Below are positions 34,989 to 44,284 of a stretch of DNA of 64,000 nt, piece after piece. The notes beneath the pieces are model-generated. The model was not told the DNA's origin. It did no database searches and saw only the letters and a program-made list of their open reading frames with translations. Every line of letters starts with the position of its first letter. The stretch's first letter is position 1. The position numbers and the translations under genes are program-made. Origin of the DNA: JBLXBZ01 sp048265185 (GTDB lineage Bacteria > Pseudomonadota > Alphaproteobacteria > Rhizobiales > Stappiaceae); the NCBI GenBank assembly GCA_048265185.1, contig JBLXBZ010000002.1, positions 186,001 through 250,000 of the forward strand, written 5' to 3'.

Positions 34989-35343
34989 AGCTATGGGCGT
35001 CGTTGATCCTTACTGAGCCAGACGGGTCATGGCAAAAGAATATTCATTTGCAGCGGGGGATAGGTTCGCGTTTGAAGAGAATTTAACTGACGCAAACGTC
35101 ATTTTTCTAATTTTAAGCGAAGAAGAGTAATCTGTAACTATAAGAAATAAAACGGATAAATGACACTCTTTGACGTTTTCGTTAACAAAACTCTTGCGCC
35201 AATGGAAACTTGGTGAAACCATTCGCGGGAATTTGGAGGAAAAAGGTCACCGGAATGACGAAGTTTGGTCTTTCGCTAGCGTTGCGGCGGACTATTTTTT
35301 GACATGTTTCGGGCGGGCCGACCAGAATGGGAGAATGACGACA
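34989..35343. other. divergent intergenic region (glycosyltransferase / thiolase)
   Basis: 355 bp. It includes TGACG-CAAA-CGTCA at 35088-35101 followed by TTTTT, a short 5-bp dyad that could be an operator or a weak plus-strand hairpin. The thiolase frame is open upstream to 35170, but that part carries no family sequence and no ribosome site. Nothing else is seen. Confidence 0.35.
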
Positions 35344-36510
35344 ATGAGCGCTGCGATCATTGGCTGGGCGCATACGCCCTTCGGCAAACATGGCGATGAG
35401 ACGGTTGAGAGCTTGATTGTCAAGGTCGCCCGAGACGCGATTAAAGACGCAGGGCTTGAGCCGGGCGATATTGATGAAATTTTGCTTGGCCATTTTAACG
35501 GTGGTTTTTCGGCGCAGGATTTTACCGCCTCTTTGGTGTTGCAGGCCCATCCGGCTTTGAGATTCAAACCGGCCACGCGGGTTGAAAACGCTTGCGCGAC
35601 AGGGTCCGCGGCGGTTCATCAAGGCGTTCGGGCCATCGCCTCCGGCCAGGCGCGTAGAGTGCTTGTGGTGGGCGTTGAGCAAATGACGACGACGCCAGGA
35701 CCGGAAATTGGCCAGAATCTGCTCAAAGCCTCTTATCTTAAAGAAGAAGGCGACACGCCGGCCGGCTTCGCTGGCGTGTTTGGCCAGATTGCGCAAAGCT
35801 ATTTCCAGAAGTACGGCGATCAGTCCGACGCGCTGGCTCGTATTGCGGCGAAAAATCATAAGAACGGAACAAATAATCCTTATGCGCAAATGCGCAAGGA
35901 TCTGGGATTTGAGTTCTGCCGTAATGAAAGTGAAAAAAATCCTTTTGTCGCCGGTCCGTTAAAGCGCACGGATTGCTCGTTGGTGTCCGATGGCGCGGCC
36001 GCGCTGGTTTTGTCGGATATTGAGACGGCGCTGGGGCGGCCAAAGGCGGTCGCCTTCCGTAGCCTGTCCCATGTGCAGGATTTTCTGCCCATGTCCAAGC
36101 GCGATATTTTGAAATTCGACGGCTGCGCGCAGGCATGGTGCAAGGCTCTGGGCGCGGCGGGACTCGCCTTGGAGGATCTGTCGTTTGTTGAGACGCACGA
36201 TTGTTTCACCATTGCCGAGCTGATCGAATATGAGGCCATGGGGTTGGCGCCTGAAGGACAGGGCGCGCGGGCGATTCAGGAAGGTTGGACGCAGATGGAC
36301 GGCAAGTTGCCGGTCAATCCCTCGGGCGGCTTGAAAGCGAAAGGTCATCCCATTGGGGCGACGGGTGTTTCCATGCACGTCTTGAGCGCGATGCAGCTCA
36401 CAGGCGCCGCCGGCGACATTCAGGTCAAGGATGCGGAACTGGCTGGAATCTTTAATATGGGCGGGGCGGCCGTCGCCAATTACGTCTCCGTGTTGCAGCC
36501 GTTAAGATAA
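35344..36510 (+). CDS. thiolase-family acetyl-CoA acyltransferase
   Basis: 388 residues from ATG 35344 (ATG 35335 is equally possible; GGGAG is just upstream). The active-site cysteine is in RVENACATGSAAVHQG, the catalytic His region is VNPSGGLKAKGHPIGATG, and FVETHDCFTIAELI marks the SCP2-like thiolase subgroup, which lacks a classic second cysteine loop. The substrate is an acyl-CoA of unknown length. It stands alone, with a terminator behind it. Confidence 0.85.
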   Translation: MSAAIIGWAHTPFGKHGDETVESLIVKVARDAIKDAGLEPGDIDEILLGHFNGGFSAQDFTASLVLQAHPALRFKPATRVENACATGSAAVHQGVRAIASGQARRVLVVGVEQMTTTPGPEIGQNLLKASYLKEEGDTPAGFAGVFGQIAQSYFQKYGDQSDALARIAAKNHKNGTNNPYAQMRKDLGFEFCRNESEKNPFVAGPLKRTDCSLVSDGAAALVLSDIETALGRPKAVAFRSLSHVQDFLPMSKRDILKFDGCAQAWCKALGAAGLALEDLSFVETHDCFTIAELIEYEAMGLAPEGQGARAIQEGWTQMDGKLPVNPSGGLKAKGHPIGATGVSMHVLSAMQLTGAAGDIQVKDAELAGIFNMGGAAVANYVSVLQPLR

Positions 36511-36545
36511 CCGCCGTTATTTCATATTTTTAGAATATCATTCTC

Positions 36546-36584
36546 AGCGCCGGGCGGAAAATGCTCCGGCGTTGAGATTTTTGC
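36546..36584 (+). terminator. likely rho-independent terminator after the thiolase
   Basis: CGCCGG at 36548-36553 pairs with CCGGCG at 36566-36571, extended by weaker outer pairs, and is followed by TTGAGATTTTT. Confidence 0.6.
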
Positions 36585-36693
36585 GGCTCCGGGTTGAAAA
36601 ATCCGCGTGGCAAGGGCTTTTGGAAGAATTCTTTTTTACAGGCGGGAAGCACTTTGAAACGCCATGCCCAGTAATTCAGAGGCGATCAGGCTA

Positions 36694-36723
36694 CCTCTTT
36701 AAGACCAAACACGGTCTTGGAGG
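36694..36723 (+). promoter_or_regulatory. hairpin overlapping the cysG ribosome-binding site
   Basis: AAGACC at 36701-36706 pairs perfectly with GGTCTT at 36713-36718 around AAACAC. The stem can extend through CTTT (36697-36700) into GGAG, the ribosome site at 36719-36723, six nt before the cysG ATG. Folding would hide the site. It could be a translational control element or a protein-binding leader. Confidence 0.45.
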
Positions 36724-36729
36724 CGCGCC

Positions 36730-38208
36730 ATGGGCAGGCCAAATAAAACTGACGGATCACGTCGACTTGCGGTTTTTCCAACCTTCCACAAAGTCGCGGA
36801 GCGGCGTGTTCTCATTGTTGGCGACGGCGAAGAGGCGGCGGCCAAGGTTCGTTTGCTTTCCGAGACCGAAGCTTTGATTGAAATTATTTCATCCGATCCG
36901 GAGCCGGCGCTGCTGATCGCCGCCGAGAAGGCGGGCGCCAGGGTGCTTGAAAAGCCTTTCCATGAGCGGATGGTGAAAGGCGCGGCGCTCGTCTTCGCCG
37001 CCAGTGGCGAAGCGTCTGCGGATAAGGCCGTCGTTAATGCTGCGCGCGCGTCTGGCGTTCCCGCCAATGCGGTGGATCGGCCGGAGCTTTGCGATTTCTA
37101 TGTGGGGGCGCTCGTTAACAGGGCGCCGGTGGCGATCGCCATCACGTCGACGGGCGTTGGGCCGGTGTTGGCGCGGCATTTGCGCGCGAAAATCGAGGCG
37201 ATGCTTCCGCGTGAAACCGGAGAATTGGCGCGACTTGCTGAAAGTTTTCGCGATACGGCGGCTAAAGTTCTTCGTGACGGGGTGTTGCGTCGCCGATTTT
37301 GGGCGCGGTTCTTCTCCGGCTCCGTTGCGACGAATCTTTATGCGGGGCGCGAGGACAAAGCGCGGGTGGAGGCGCAGCGTTTGCTTAATGGCGCGCAGGA
37401 CGCGCGTGGATTTGTTTGGCTTGTGGGCGCTGGCCCCGGCGCGGAAGACCTTTTGACCTTGCGCGCGCAGAGAATTTTGCAAGAAGCTGACGTCATCATT
37501 CACGATCAGCTGGTTCCCGACGCCGTGGTCGCCATGGGGCGGCGCGACGCGAGGCGTATTCCTGTGGGCAAAGCCAAGGGCGCCCATTCGGTTTCTCAAG
37601 ATGAAATCAACGCGATTCTTGTGCGAGAAGCTCGGGCGGGGCGTCGTGTGGCGCGGCTTAAGTCGGGAGATCCGCTGGTTTTTGGCCGGGCGGGTGAAGA
37701 ACTGAAGGCGCTGCATGAAAACTCTGTCGATTGTGAAGTGGTCCCCGGCGTAACTGCGGCGCTGGCCGCCGCCGCCAGCGCGCAAATTCCTTTGACGTTG
37801 CGCGGCGTGGCCTCGCAATTGGTTTTCGCCACTGGTCATGACAAAGACGGCGAGATCTTGCCGAATTGGGCGGAACTTGCGCTCAAGGGCGCGACGGTGG
37901 CCGTCTATATGGGGCGTACGGTGGCGGGGGAAGTCGCCGCGCGCTTGTGCGAAGCGGGGATGGCTTCGTCAACGCCTGTCGCCGTGGTTGAAAACGCCGC
38001 GCGCGCCAATGAGGCTTTGTTCACCGGATCATTGTCGGACTTGTCGGATTTGTCCGTGCGCCCGGATATCTCCGGTCCTGTGTTGATCGTGATTGGCCAC
38101 GTGGTCGCGGCCGCTGAACTCTCTCTGGCGCAGCCGCTGCGAGCAGACGGCCAAACTCAAACATCAGACGTAAGAACCGGTTCCTTGCAAAAAGCCGCCG
38201 CAGCATGA
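36730..38208 (+). CDS. cysG: siroheme synthase (CysG, trifunctional)
   Basis: 492 residues. The N-terminal Met8-like part (about 1-210) handles precorrin-2 oxidation and ferrochelation, with the NAD loop LIVGDGEEAAAKVRLL and the catalytic NAVDRPELCDFY. The C-terminal CobA part (about 215-465) does uroporphyrinogen methylation, with LVGAGPGAEDLLTLRAQ, KSGDPLVFGRAGEEL and VVPGVTAALAAAA. It makes siroheme for the sulfite reductase encoded two genes downstream. A hairpin overlaps its ribosome site. Confidence 0.94.
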   Translation: MGRPNKTDGSRRLAVFPTFHKVAERRVLIVGDGEEAAAKVRLLSETEALIEIISSDPEPALLIAAEKAGARVLEKPFHERMVKGAALVFAASGEASADKAVVNAARASGVPANAVDRPELCDFYVGALVNRAPVAIAITSTGVGPVLARHLRAKIEAMLPRETGELARLAESFRDTAAKVLRDGVLRRRFWARFFSGSVATNLYAGREDKARVEAQRLLNGAQDARGFVWLVGAGPGAEDLLTLRAQRILQEADVIIHDQLVPDAVVAMGRRDARRIPVGKAKGAHSVSQDEINAILVREARAGRRVARLKSGDPLVFGRAGEELKALHENSVDCEVVPGVTAALAAAASAQIPLTLRGVASQLVFATGHDKDGEILPNWAELALKGATVAVYMGRTVAGEVAARLCEAGMASSTPVAVVENAARANEALFTGSLSDLSDLSVRPDISGPVLIVIGHVVAAAELSLAQPLRADGQTQTSDVRTGSLQKAAAA

Positions 38209-38218
38209 GGGAAATATT

Positions 38219-38515
38219 ATGAAAGTTGTCACTGCAAATCGCCTCACGGACGGCGAAGTCGTATGGCTTGGAGCGCAGGGTGTTTGGGCAGAAATGTTGA
38301 ATGAAGCGGAGGCTTTATCGACGAAAGAGGCTGAACAGAAGGCGCTGGACCTCGCACATGCGTCTGCGGACCGACAGGAGGTTGTCGATGTCTATGTGAT
38401 CGACGTGATTCTGGAGGAAGGGCGGCTTATCCCGCAAAAGTTGCGCGAAATGATACGCGCCGCCGGGCCGACGACCCGTGTGGACCTTGGCAAGCAAGCG
38501 CGCGCTCAGGTCTGA
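38219..38515 (+). CDS. DUF2849 protein of the sulfur operon
   Basis: 98 residues. It reads KVVTANRLTDGEVVWLG and later VYVIDVILEEGRLIPQKLREMIR, which matches the small DUF2849 proteins regularly found between cysG and cysI in alphaproteobacteria. No catalytic motif is known. It sits 10 bp after cysG and 14 bp before cysI, so it belongs to the operon and may assist sulfite reductase. Confidence 0.88.
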   Translation: MKVVTANRLTDGEVVWLGAQGVWAEMLNEAEALSTKEAEQKALDLAHASADRQEVVDVYVIDVILEEGRLIPQKLREMIRAAGPTTRVDLGKQARAQV

Positions 38516-38529
38516 GCAAGGAGTATATC

Positions 38530-40188
38530 ATGTATCGCTATGATGAGTTTGACCGCGAGTTCGTGGATGCGCGGGTGGCGCAATTCTCCGATCAGGTCCG
38601 GCGCCGATTGAACGGCGAGTTAAGTGAAGAACAGTTCAAACCATTGCGGTTGATGAACGGCGTCTATTTGCAATTGCACGCTTATATGCTGCGGGTCGCG
38701 ATTCCTTATGGAACGTTGAACAGCGCGCAAATGCGCCGTCTCGCCCATGTGGCCCGGGTTTACGATCGTGGTTATGCGCATTTCACCACGCGCCAGAACG
38801 TGCAGTATAATTGGCCGGCTTTGGAGAAGGTTCCGGAAATACTGGAGCAATTGGCCGGGGTTGAAATGCACGCGATTCAGACGTCGGGTAATTGTATTCG
38901 CAATGTCACGGCGGATCACTTCGCCGGCGCTGCTGCGGATGAGATCGCCGATCCGCGTCCTTATGCGGAGATTTTGCGCCAGTGGTCGTCACTACATCCG
39001 GAGTTCTCATTTCTGCCGCGTAAGTTCAAGATAGCCATCACTGGCGCGCCTCATGACCGCGCCGCCGTTCAGGTGCATGACATTGGCTTGCAGCTGACGC
39101 GCAATGAGGCGGGAGAAATCGGTTTCATCGTTTTTGTGGGCGGCGGTCTTGGGCGCACGCCAATGGTGGCGCGTCGGGTGCGGGACTTCCTGCCCGAAGC
39201 AGATCTTCTTGCCTATTCGGAAGCGATCCTACGAGTTTATAATCGCTATGGCCGTCGGGATAATAAATATAAGGCGCGGATCAAAATTCTTGTTCACGAG
39301 ACCGGAATTGAGTCGCTGAAAGCCGACATTGAAGAAGAGTTTAAGAAAATCCGTGGCGGGGTTTTAAATCTGCCGCAAGACGAGGTGGCGCGGATCGACG
39401 CCTATTTCGCGCCTCCCGCTTTGGATGAGACGCCGGACGTCAGCGCTGAATTTGAAGCGGCGCTCACGGGCGTTCCGGGTTTTGCAGCTTTCGCGGATCG
39501 GAATTTGAACGCCCATGCGCGGCCGGGATATCGCTCGGTGACAATTTCGCTCAAGCCTATCGGCGGCACGCCGGGTGACGCCAGCGCCGAGCAAATGGAG
39601 CTGATCGCCGATCTAGCCCGTCAATACGCCTATGATGAGATCCGGGTGAGTCATGAGCAAAATCTGGTGCTGCCGCATGTGAAGCTTGCAGATATTCCCC
39701 ATATCTACAGCGCATTGAAAGAAGCGAATTTGGCCGAGGCCAACGCCGGACTGGTGACGGATATTATCGCCTGCCCGGGCATGGATTATTGCGCCTTGGC
39801 GACGGCCCGCTCTATCCCGGTCGCTCAGGAGATTTCTGAACGTTTTGGCGCGCCTGAGCGTCAATCCGATATAGGAGATCTGAAGATCAAGATTTCGGGC
39901 TGCATCAACGCTTGCGGACATCATCACGTGGGTCATATCGGCATTCTTGGCGTCGACCGTAAAGGCGAGGAGCTTTACCAGATCACCCTTGGCGGCTCGG
40001 CTGATGAGAATACGTCCGTTGGAAAAATCATTGGGCCGGGCTTCTCATCTGAGAAAATCGTCGATGCGATTGAAACTCTGGTGGATACCTACCGTGACTT
40101 GCGCGAGGGAGATGACGAGACTTTCCTTTCCGCGTATCGTCGGGTGGGAGACGCTCCGTTTAAGGAGGCTTTATATGGAGCCGGGTAA
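38530..40188 (+). CDS. cysI: assimilatory sulfite reductase hemoprotein (CysI-type)
   Basis: 552 residues. Two nitrite/sulfite reductase repeats; the siroheme-[4Fe-4S] cysteines appear as CPGMDYC and SGCINACGHHHVGHIG. RQNVQYNWPALE and SGNCIRNVTADHFAGA lie in the first half, where siroheme-binding basic residues are expected. It reduces sulfite to sulfide. CysI, rather than nitrite reductase, is preferred because cysH and cysG flank it. The stop overlaps the cysH start by 14 bp. Confidence 0.9.
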   Translation: MYRYDEFDREFVDARVAQFSDQVRRRLNGELSEEQFKPLRLMNGVYLQLHAYMLRVAIPYGTLNSAQMRRLAHVARVYDRGYAHFTTRQNVQYNWPALEKVPEILEQLAGVEMHAIQTSGNCIRNVTADHFAGAAADEIADPRPYAEILRQWSSLHPEFSFLPRKFKIAITGAPHDRAAVQVHDIGLQLTRNEAGEIGFIVFVGGGLGRTPMVARRVRDFLPEADLLAYSEAILRVYNRYGRRDNKYKARIKILVHETGIESLKADIEEEFKKIRGGVLNLPQDEVARIDAYFAPPALDETPDVSAEFEAALTGVPGFAAFADRNLNAHARPGYRSVTISLKPIGGTPGDASAEQMELIADLARQYAYDEIRVSHEQNLVLPHVKLADIPHIYSALKEANLAEANAGLVTDIIACPGMDYCALATARSIPVAQEISERFGAPERQSDIGDLKIKISGCINACGHHHVGHIGILGVDRKGEELYQITLGGSADENTSVGKIIGPGFSSEKIVDAIETLVDTYRDLREGDDETFLSAYRRVGDAPFKEALYGAG

Positions 40189-40933
40189 TTTTTCTGGCGT
40201 TGGGTTCGAGCCGGAGCTGGCGCACGCCTCCGAGGCGCGCATCCTGAACGCTCAACATGAGGGCGCGGGGCCCGGCGCGCTTGTCGCAGCGGCGCTGGAG
40301 CTGTATCGCGGTCGTCTGGCCGTGGTTTCTTCATTCGGCGCGGAATCCGCCGTGCTCTTGCATTTGGTGGCCGAGATCGACCGGTCGTTGCCGGTTATTT
40401 TCGTCGACACGCGCAAGCATTTTGGCGAGACGTTGCGCTTTCGCGACAAGCTCGCCGAGCGTCTTGGGTTGTCCGACGTTCGCTCAGTGCGTCCGGATGA
40501 AGAGGATATTGCGGCCGAAGACGCTGACGGCGGTCTATGGCTACGTAATGCGGATCAATGCTGCCATATTCGCAAAGTCTTGCCGTTGGCGCGTGGGCTT
40601 GAGGGGTTTGACGCGTGGATTTCCGGACGAAAACGTTTTCAAGCCTCAACGCGCAGCGTCATTCCGGCGTTTGAAGCGGATAATGGCCGCATCAAGGTCA
40701 ATCCGCTTGCGGCGTTCACGCCAAAAGACATTGCAACTTATTTACAAACGCATGACTTGCCTTTGCATCCGTTGGTCAAGGAAGGATATCCATCCATCGG
40801 CTGCATGCCTTGCACGGACAAAGTGGCCGAAGGGGAAGATCCGCGCGCCGGGCGTTGGCGTGGTCAGGCGAAGACCGAGTGCGGAATTCATTTTGGCGGG
40901 ACCATCGCCGAGAGAGTAGGAGTTAAAGCGTGA
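40175..40933 (+). CDS. cysH: phosphoadenylyl/adenylyl-sulfate reductase (CysH)
   Basis: 252 residues from ATG 40175, which follows GGAGG within the end of cysI; a longer open frame from 39947 lies inside cysI and is rejected. SSFGAESAVLLHL is the PP-loop. The C-terminal KTECGIHFG carries the catalytic cysteine. CC in DQCCHIRKV together with CMPC supply four cysteines for a [4Fe-4S] cluster, so it is of the APS-reductase type. It makes sulfite from activated sulfate. Confidence 0.93.
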   Translation: MEPGNFSGVGFEPELAHASEARILNAQHEGAGPGALVAAALELYRGRLAVVSSFGAESAVLLHLVAEIDRSLPVIFVDTRKHFGETLRFRDKLAERLGLSDVRSVRPDEEDIAAEDADGGLWLRNADQCCHIRKVLPLARGLEGFDAWISGRKRFQASTRSVIPAFEADNGRIKVNPLAAFTPKDIATYLQTHDLPLHPLVKEGYPSIGCMPCTDKVAEGEDPRAGRWRGQAKTECGIHFGGTIAERVGVKA

Positions 40934-41478
40934 CGCAGATAAGCGATCAGACAGGCGGCGGCGCCACGTATTACGTCAATGGGCAGTTTACGGCGGATCG
41001 GTGGTTGAAGCTGGATGATGACGCGCCGTTTCCTGACGACGTCTCCAATTGGGAGGGGGTAATCGTGTCGCTGGAGAGGTTTCTTGGCGACGAGCTTGCG
41101 TCGGCGCAAACGCCCTTGGGCGTATTTTTGCGTGCGGGCGACAAGGTGGAGTCGCTAGAGGAGCGCCTAGACAGGGTGACGACGATCGTCGTTGAATTTC
41201 CGAAATTTTCCGATGGGCGCGGATATTCCGCCGCACGCATCTTGCGCGAGCAATTCGATTTCTCCGGAGAGATACGAGCCGCCGGCGAGGTGCTTTTGGA
41301 CCAAATTCCGTTGATGCGTCGTTGCGGAGTTACGGCGTTTGAAGTTCGCCATGAGCCGACGCGGCGGGCCTTGATTGCGGGGCATTCTTCCGAGGTTACG
41401 CTGTACTTGCAGCCCGTGGAGGCGGTGAAGGAGGTTCCGGCCGGGACAAGGCCCTGGGCGCGCCGCCCGGCTGCATAA
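40930..41478 (+). CDS. DUF934 protein of the sulfur operon
   Basis: 182 residues. FPKFSDGRGYSAARILREQFDFSGEIRAAGEVLLDQIPLMRRCG is the DUF934 signature, found with cysI/cysH in many proteobacteria. It overlaps the cysH stop by 4 bp. Its role is unproven; an electron-transfer or assembly partner of sulfite reductase is usually suggested. It ends the operon. Confidence 0.9.
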   Translation: MTQISDQTGGGATYYVNGQFTADRWLKLDDDAPFPDDVSNWEGVIVSLERFLGDELASAQTPLGVFLRAGDKVESLEERLDRVTTIVVEFPKFSDGRGYSAARILREQFDFSGEIRAAGEVLLDQIPLMRRCGVTAFEVRHEPTRRALIAGHSSEVTLYLQPVEAVKEVPAGTRPWARRPAA

Positions 41479-41544
41479 GGTGGGGCCGCCGCCAGCTGTA
41501 TAAATGCGCGCCGCAGCGCCTCTGCATGATAAAAGGCGAGGCTC

Positions 41545-42837
41545 TCAAAGCCGATCGCGTAGGGCGAACCAGCTCATGGCGAGAACCAGAATCGGCCAGC
41601 GGAACAGGCGGCCTCCGGGAAAGCCGGGGGTCGGAATTTTTTCGAAAACGTCCAATTGCTCGGTGTCGCCTAGAATTGCTTTTGCTGTGACGTGACCTGC
41701 GAAACCGGCCATGGCCACTCCATGGCCGAAAAACCCCGCCGCCACATAGACGTTTGACCTGACGCGCCGAACGCAGGGCATGCGGTTTTGCGTGACCGCG
41801 AGCGCGCCCCCCCAAGCGTAATCAATCTTAAGATCGTCCAGTTGGGGGTAGATTTTCAGCATGTGCTTGCGCACAAAGCCGCTGATGTCTTTGGGAAAGT
41901 TGGGGGAGTAGTTTTCGCCGCCGCCAAACAACATGCGCCTGTCTTTGGTCAGACGCCAATAGTGGACGACGAAGCGGGTGTCGGCCACAGCCTCGCGTCC
42001 GGGAATAAGGGCGTCTGCGGCTTTTTCGGAAAGGGGCTCGCTAGCGAGAATGAAGTTATTTATCGGCATGACGCGCCGCTCAACCTCTGGGGCGAGGCCT
42101 GCAAGATAGCCGTTGCCCGCCAGCAGCACGGTCTTTGCGTCAATTTGGCCATGGGGCGTTGTTATGCGCACACCATCGGCGGTGTCTGTGAGTGTGAGCG
42201 CCGGGGTTGCTTCATAGATGCGCGCGCCGCGGAACTTGCAGGCTTTGGCCAGTCCCAAGGCAAAATTTAGCGGATGAAGATGTCCCGCGCCTCGGTCCCG
42301 CACGCCGCCGTGATAGACGTTCGTTCCAATGGCCGCCTCTAATTCGCCCTGGTCCAGCTTGTCGACCAGATCATAGCCGTAAGCTTTCGCGAGTTTGTCC
42401 GCGTAGCGATGCTCTTCGTCCACATAACGTGATTTATGGGCGGCGCTGATCAGGCCGGGCGTCCAGTCGCAGTCGATGTCATATTCTTTAATTCGGCCCA
42501 ACGCCAAAGCCTTGGCGTCTTCCGCCATTCGCCAAAGCTTTTGGGCGGCGCTATGCCCGAATTCGGTTTCCAGATAGTCCTGATCCCTGCGCTGGCCGCT
42601 GTGTAATTGCCCGCCGTTGCGCCCAGAAGCTCCCCAGCCAACGCGGTTCTGCTCTAAAAGCATGACCGAGCGCCCCGTCGCCGCCAGCGTGAGGGCGGCG
42701 TTCAGGCCGGTGAAACCACCGCCGATGATGCAGATATCCGCACGCGTCTGGCCAAATAAGGCCGGCCTGTTGGGTTCCGAGTGAGCGGTGGCGGCGTAAT
42801 AGGAGGGCGCGTGGGCTGTTCTGATATCTGTCATCAT
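41545..42837 (-). CDS. puuB: FAD-dependent gamma-glutamylputrescine oxidase-like enzyme
   Basis: 430 residues of the D-amino-acid-oxidase fold. The N-terminus has CIIGGGFTGLNAALTLAATG and GWGASGRNGGQLHSGQ, typical of PuuB/OrdL, and the C-terminus has VYVAAGFFGHGVAMAGFAGHV. It would oxidise gamma-glutamylputrescine to the aldehyde. It is the last gene of the puuA-aminotransferase-puuB group, 13 bp after the aminotransferase. Confidence 0.88.
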   Translation of the reverse strand: MMTDIRTAHAPSYYAATAHSEPNRPALFGQTRADICIIGGGFTGLNAALTLAATGRSVMLLEQNRVGWGASGRNGGQLHSGQRRDQDYLETEFGHSAAQKLWRMAEDAKALALGRIKEYDIDCDWTPGLISAAHKSRYVDEEHRYADKLAKAYGYDLVDKLDQGELEAAIGTNVYHGGVRDRGAGHLHPLNFALGLAKACKFRGARIYEATPALTLTDTADGVRITTPHGQIDAKTVLLAGNGYLAGLAPEVERRVMPINNFILASEPLSEKAADALIPGREAVADTRFVVHYWRLTKDRRMLFGGGENYSPNFPKDISGFVRKHMLKIYPQLDDLKIDYAWGGALAVTQNRMPCVRRVRSNVYVAAGFFGHGVAMAGFAGHVTAKAILGDTEQLDVFEKIPTPGFPGGRLFRWPILVLAMSWFALRDRL

Positions 42838-42850
42838 TGGCGGATTCCGA

Positions 42851-44248
42851 TCAGGTGGCGAGGCGTCCGCCGCGCTTGAGTTCAGTATGGGTTTGATCCA
42901 GCGTCTTCACGATCAAATTGACCATGATGTCGGCTTCCTCCCGGGTCATAACCAGAGGCGGAGAGATGATCAGGGTGTCGCGCACGGCGCGCATGACCAG
43001 ACCGTTCTGGAAGGAAATGTCGCGGGCGAGGCCACCTACTTCTCCAACATTGTCAAAATGTCTGGCGCGATCTCCCTTTGCGGGAACCAACTCCAACGCG
43101 CCCACAAGTCCGACCATGCGCGCTTCGCCAATGAGCGGATGGTCGCCCAAAGCGCGCCATTTGGCTTGCAGATAAGGGCCGACGTCATCGCGCACATGAT
43201 CAATGACTTTCTCTTGCTGCATGATTTGCAGATTAGCCAGCGCCGCGGCGCAGCAGGCTGGGTGCCCGGAATAAGTGAAGCCATGGTAGAACTCACCGCC
43301 CTTGTTGATCAGCGCGTCGGCTACGCGCTCGCCCACCAAGACGCCGCCGATGGGCAAATAGCCCGAGGACAGGCCTTTGGCGATGGGCATGAGGTCGGGT
43401 TTCAGATCGTAATAGTTAGAGCCGAACCATTCGCCCAAGCGCCCGAAGCCGCAGATCACTTCGTCGGCGATAAACAAAATGTCGCGTTCTTTCAGGATCT
43501 TTGAGACTTCCGGCCAATAGGTGCGTGGGGGAATGATGACGCCGCCGGCGCCCTGAATTGGTTCGGCGATGAAAGCCGCGACCTTGTCTTCGCCCAACTC
43601 GTCGATGGCGCGGGCGAGCTCGCGCGCCGCCCAAACGCCGAATTCGTCGGGGCTCATGTCGCCGCCTTCGCCAAACCAGTAAGGCTGGGCGATGTGATGA
43701 ACGCCGGGAAGCGGCAAGTCGCCTTGCTCGTGCATGCCTTTCATTCCGCCAAGGCTGACGCCGGCGAGGGTGGAGCCATGATAGCCGTTCCAGCGGCCAA
43801 TGATGGTTTTCTTTTCCGGTTTTCCCATCAGGTCCCAATAATAGCGGGCCATGCGGAACACGGTGTCATTGGCTTCCGAGCCGGAGCCGACGAAGAAGAC
43901 ATGATTGAATTGGGGAGGGGACAGCTCCGACAGCTTCTCCGCCAGAGCCACCGCTGGCGGATGGGTGGTTTTGAAGAAGGTGTTGTAATAGTCCAGCTCG
44001 CTCATTTGAGCATGAACGGCGTCAATGATTTCCTTGCGCCCGTGACCAACTTGCGAGCACCACAGACCGGCCATGCCATCGAAAATCTGGTTGCCGTCCG
44101 AGTCCCAAAGCCAAACTCCTTCGGCCCGGGTGATGATGCGGCTGCCTTCTTTGTTGAGCGCGCCGTAATCCGTGAAAGGATGCAGGTGATGCGCGGCGTC
44201 GCGCGTTTTCAAAGTGCCTGTCGGGTATAGGTTTGACGCGCCGGTCAT
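42851..44248 (-). CDS. class-III aminotransferase, putrescine/polyamine-pyruvate type
   Basis: 465 residues, PLP enzyme. The internal aldimine lysine is in PIAKGLSSGYLPIGGVLVG, and WNGYHGSTLAGVSLGGM and LFIADEVICGFGRLGEW carry the cofactor-binding residues. This matches the SpuC group (polyamine:pyruvate). It offers a transamination route for putrescine in parallel with gamma-glutamylation. It is encoded between the glutamine-synthetase-like gene and puuB. Confidence 0.87.
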   Translation of the reverse strand: MTGASNLYPTGTLKTRDAAHHLHPFTDYGALNKEGSRIITRAEGVWLWDSDGNQIFDGMAGLWCSQVGHGRKEIIDAVHAQMSELDYYNTFFKTTHPPAVALAEKLSELSPPQFNHVFFVGSGSEANDTVFRMARYYWDLMGKPEKKTIIGRWNGYHGSTLAGVSLGGMKGMHEQGDLPLPGVHHIAQPYWFGEGGDMSPDEFGVWAARELARAIDELGEDKVAAFIAEPIQGAGGVIIPPRTYWPEVSKILKERDILFIADEVICGFGRLGEWFGSNYYDLKPDLMPIAKGLSSGYLPIGGVLVGERVADALINKGGEFYHGFTYSGHPACCAAALANLQIMQQEKVIDHVRDDVGPYLQAKWRALGDHPLIGEARMVGLVGALELVPAKGDRARHFDNVGEVGGLARDISFQNGLVMRAVRDTLIISPPLVMTREEADIMVNLIVKTLDQTHTELKRGGRLAT

Positions 44249-44284
44249 GGTCTTAATTCCTGTTAATGTTCTTGAAAATTGAGA

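Noticed and set aside
35170..35343. N-terminal extension of the thiolase
   Set aside because: The frame is open but the extra residues do not resemble thiolases, and the ATGs at 35335/35344 match the family start.
36585..36729. SAM-II-type riboswitch before cysG
   Set aside because: The pseudoknot sequence blocks I would expect are absent; only a simple hairpin at the ribosome site is supported.
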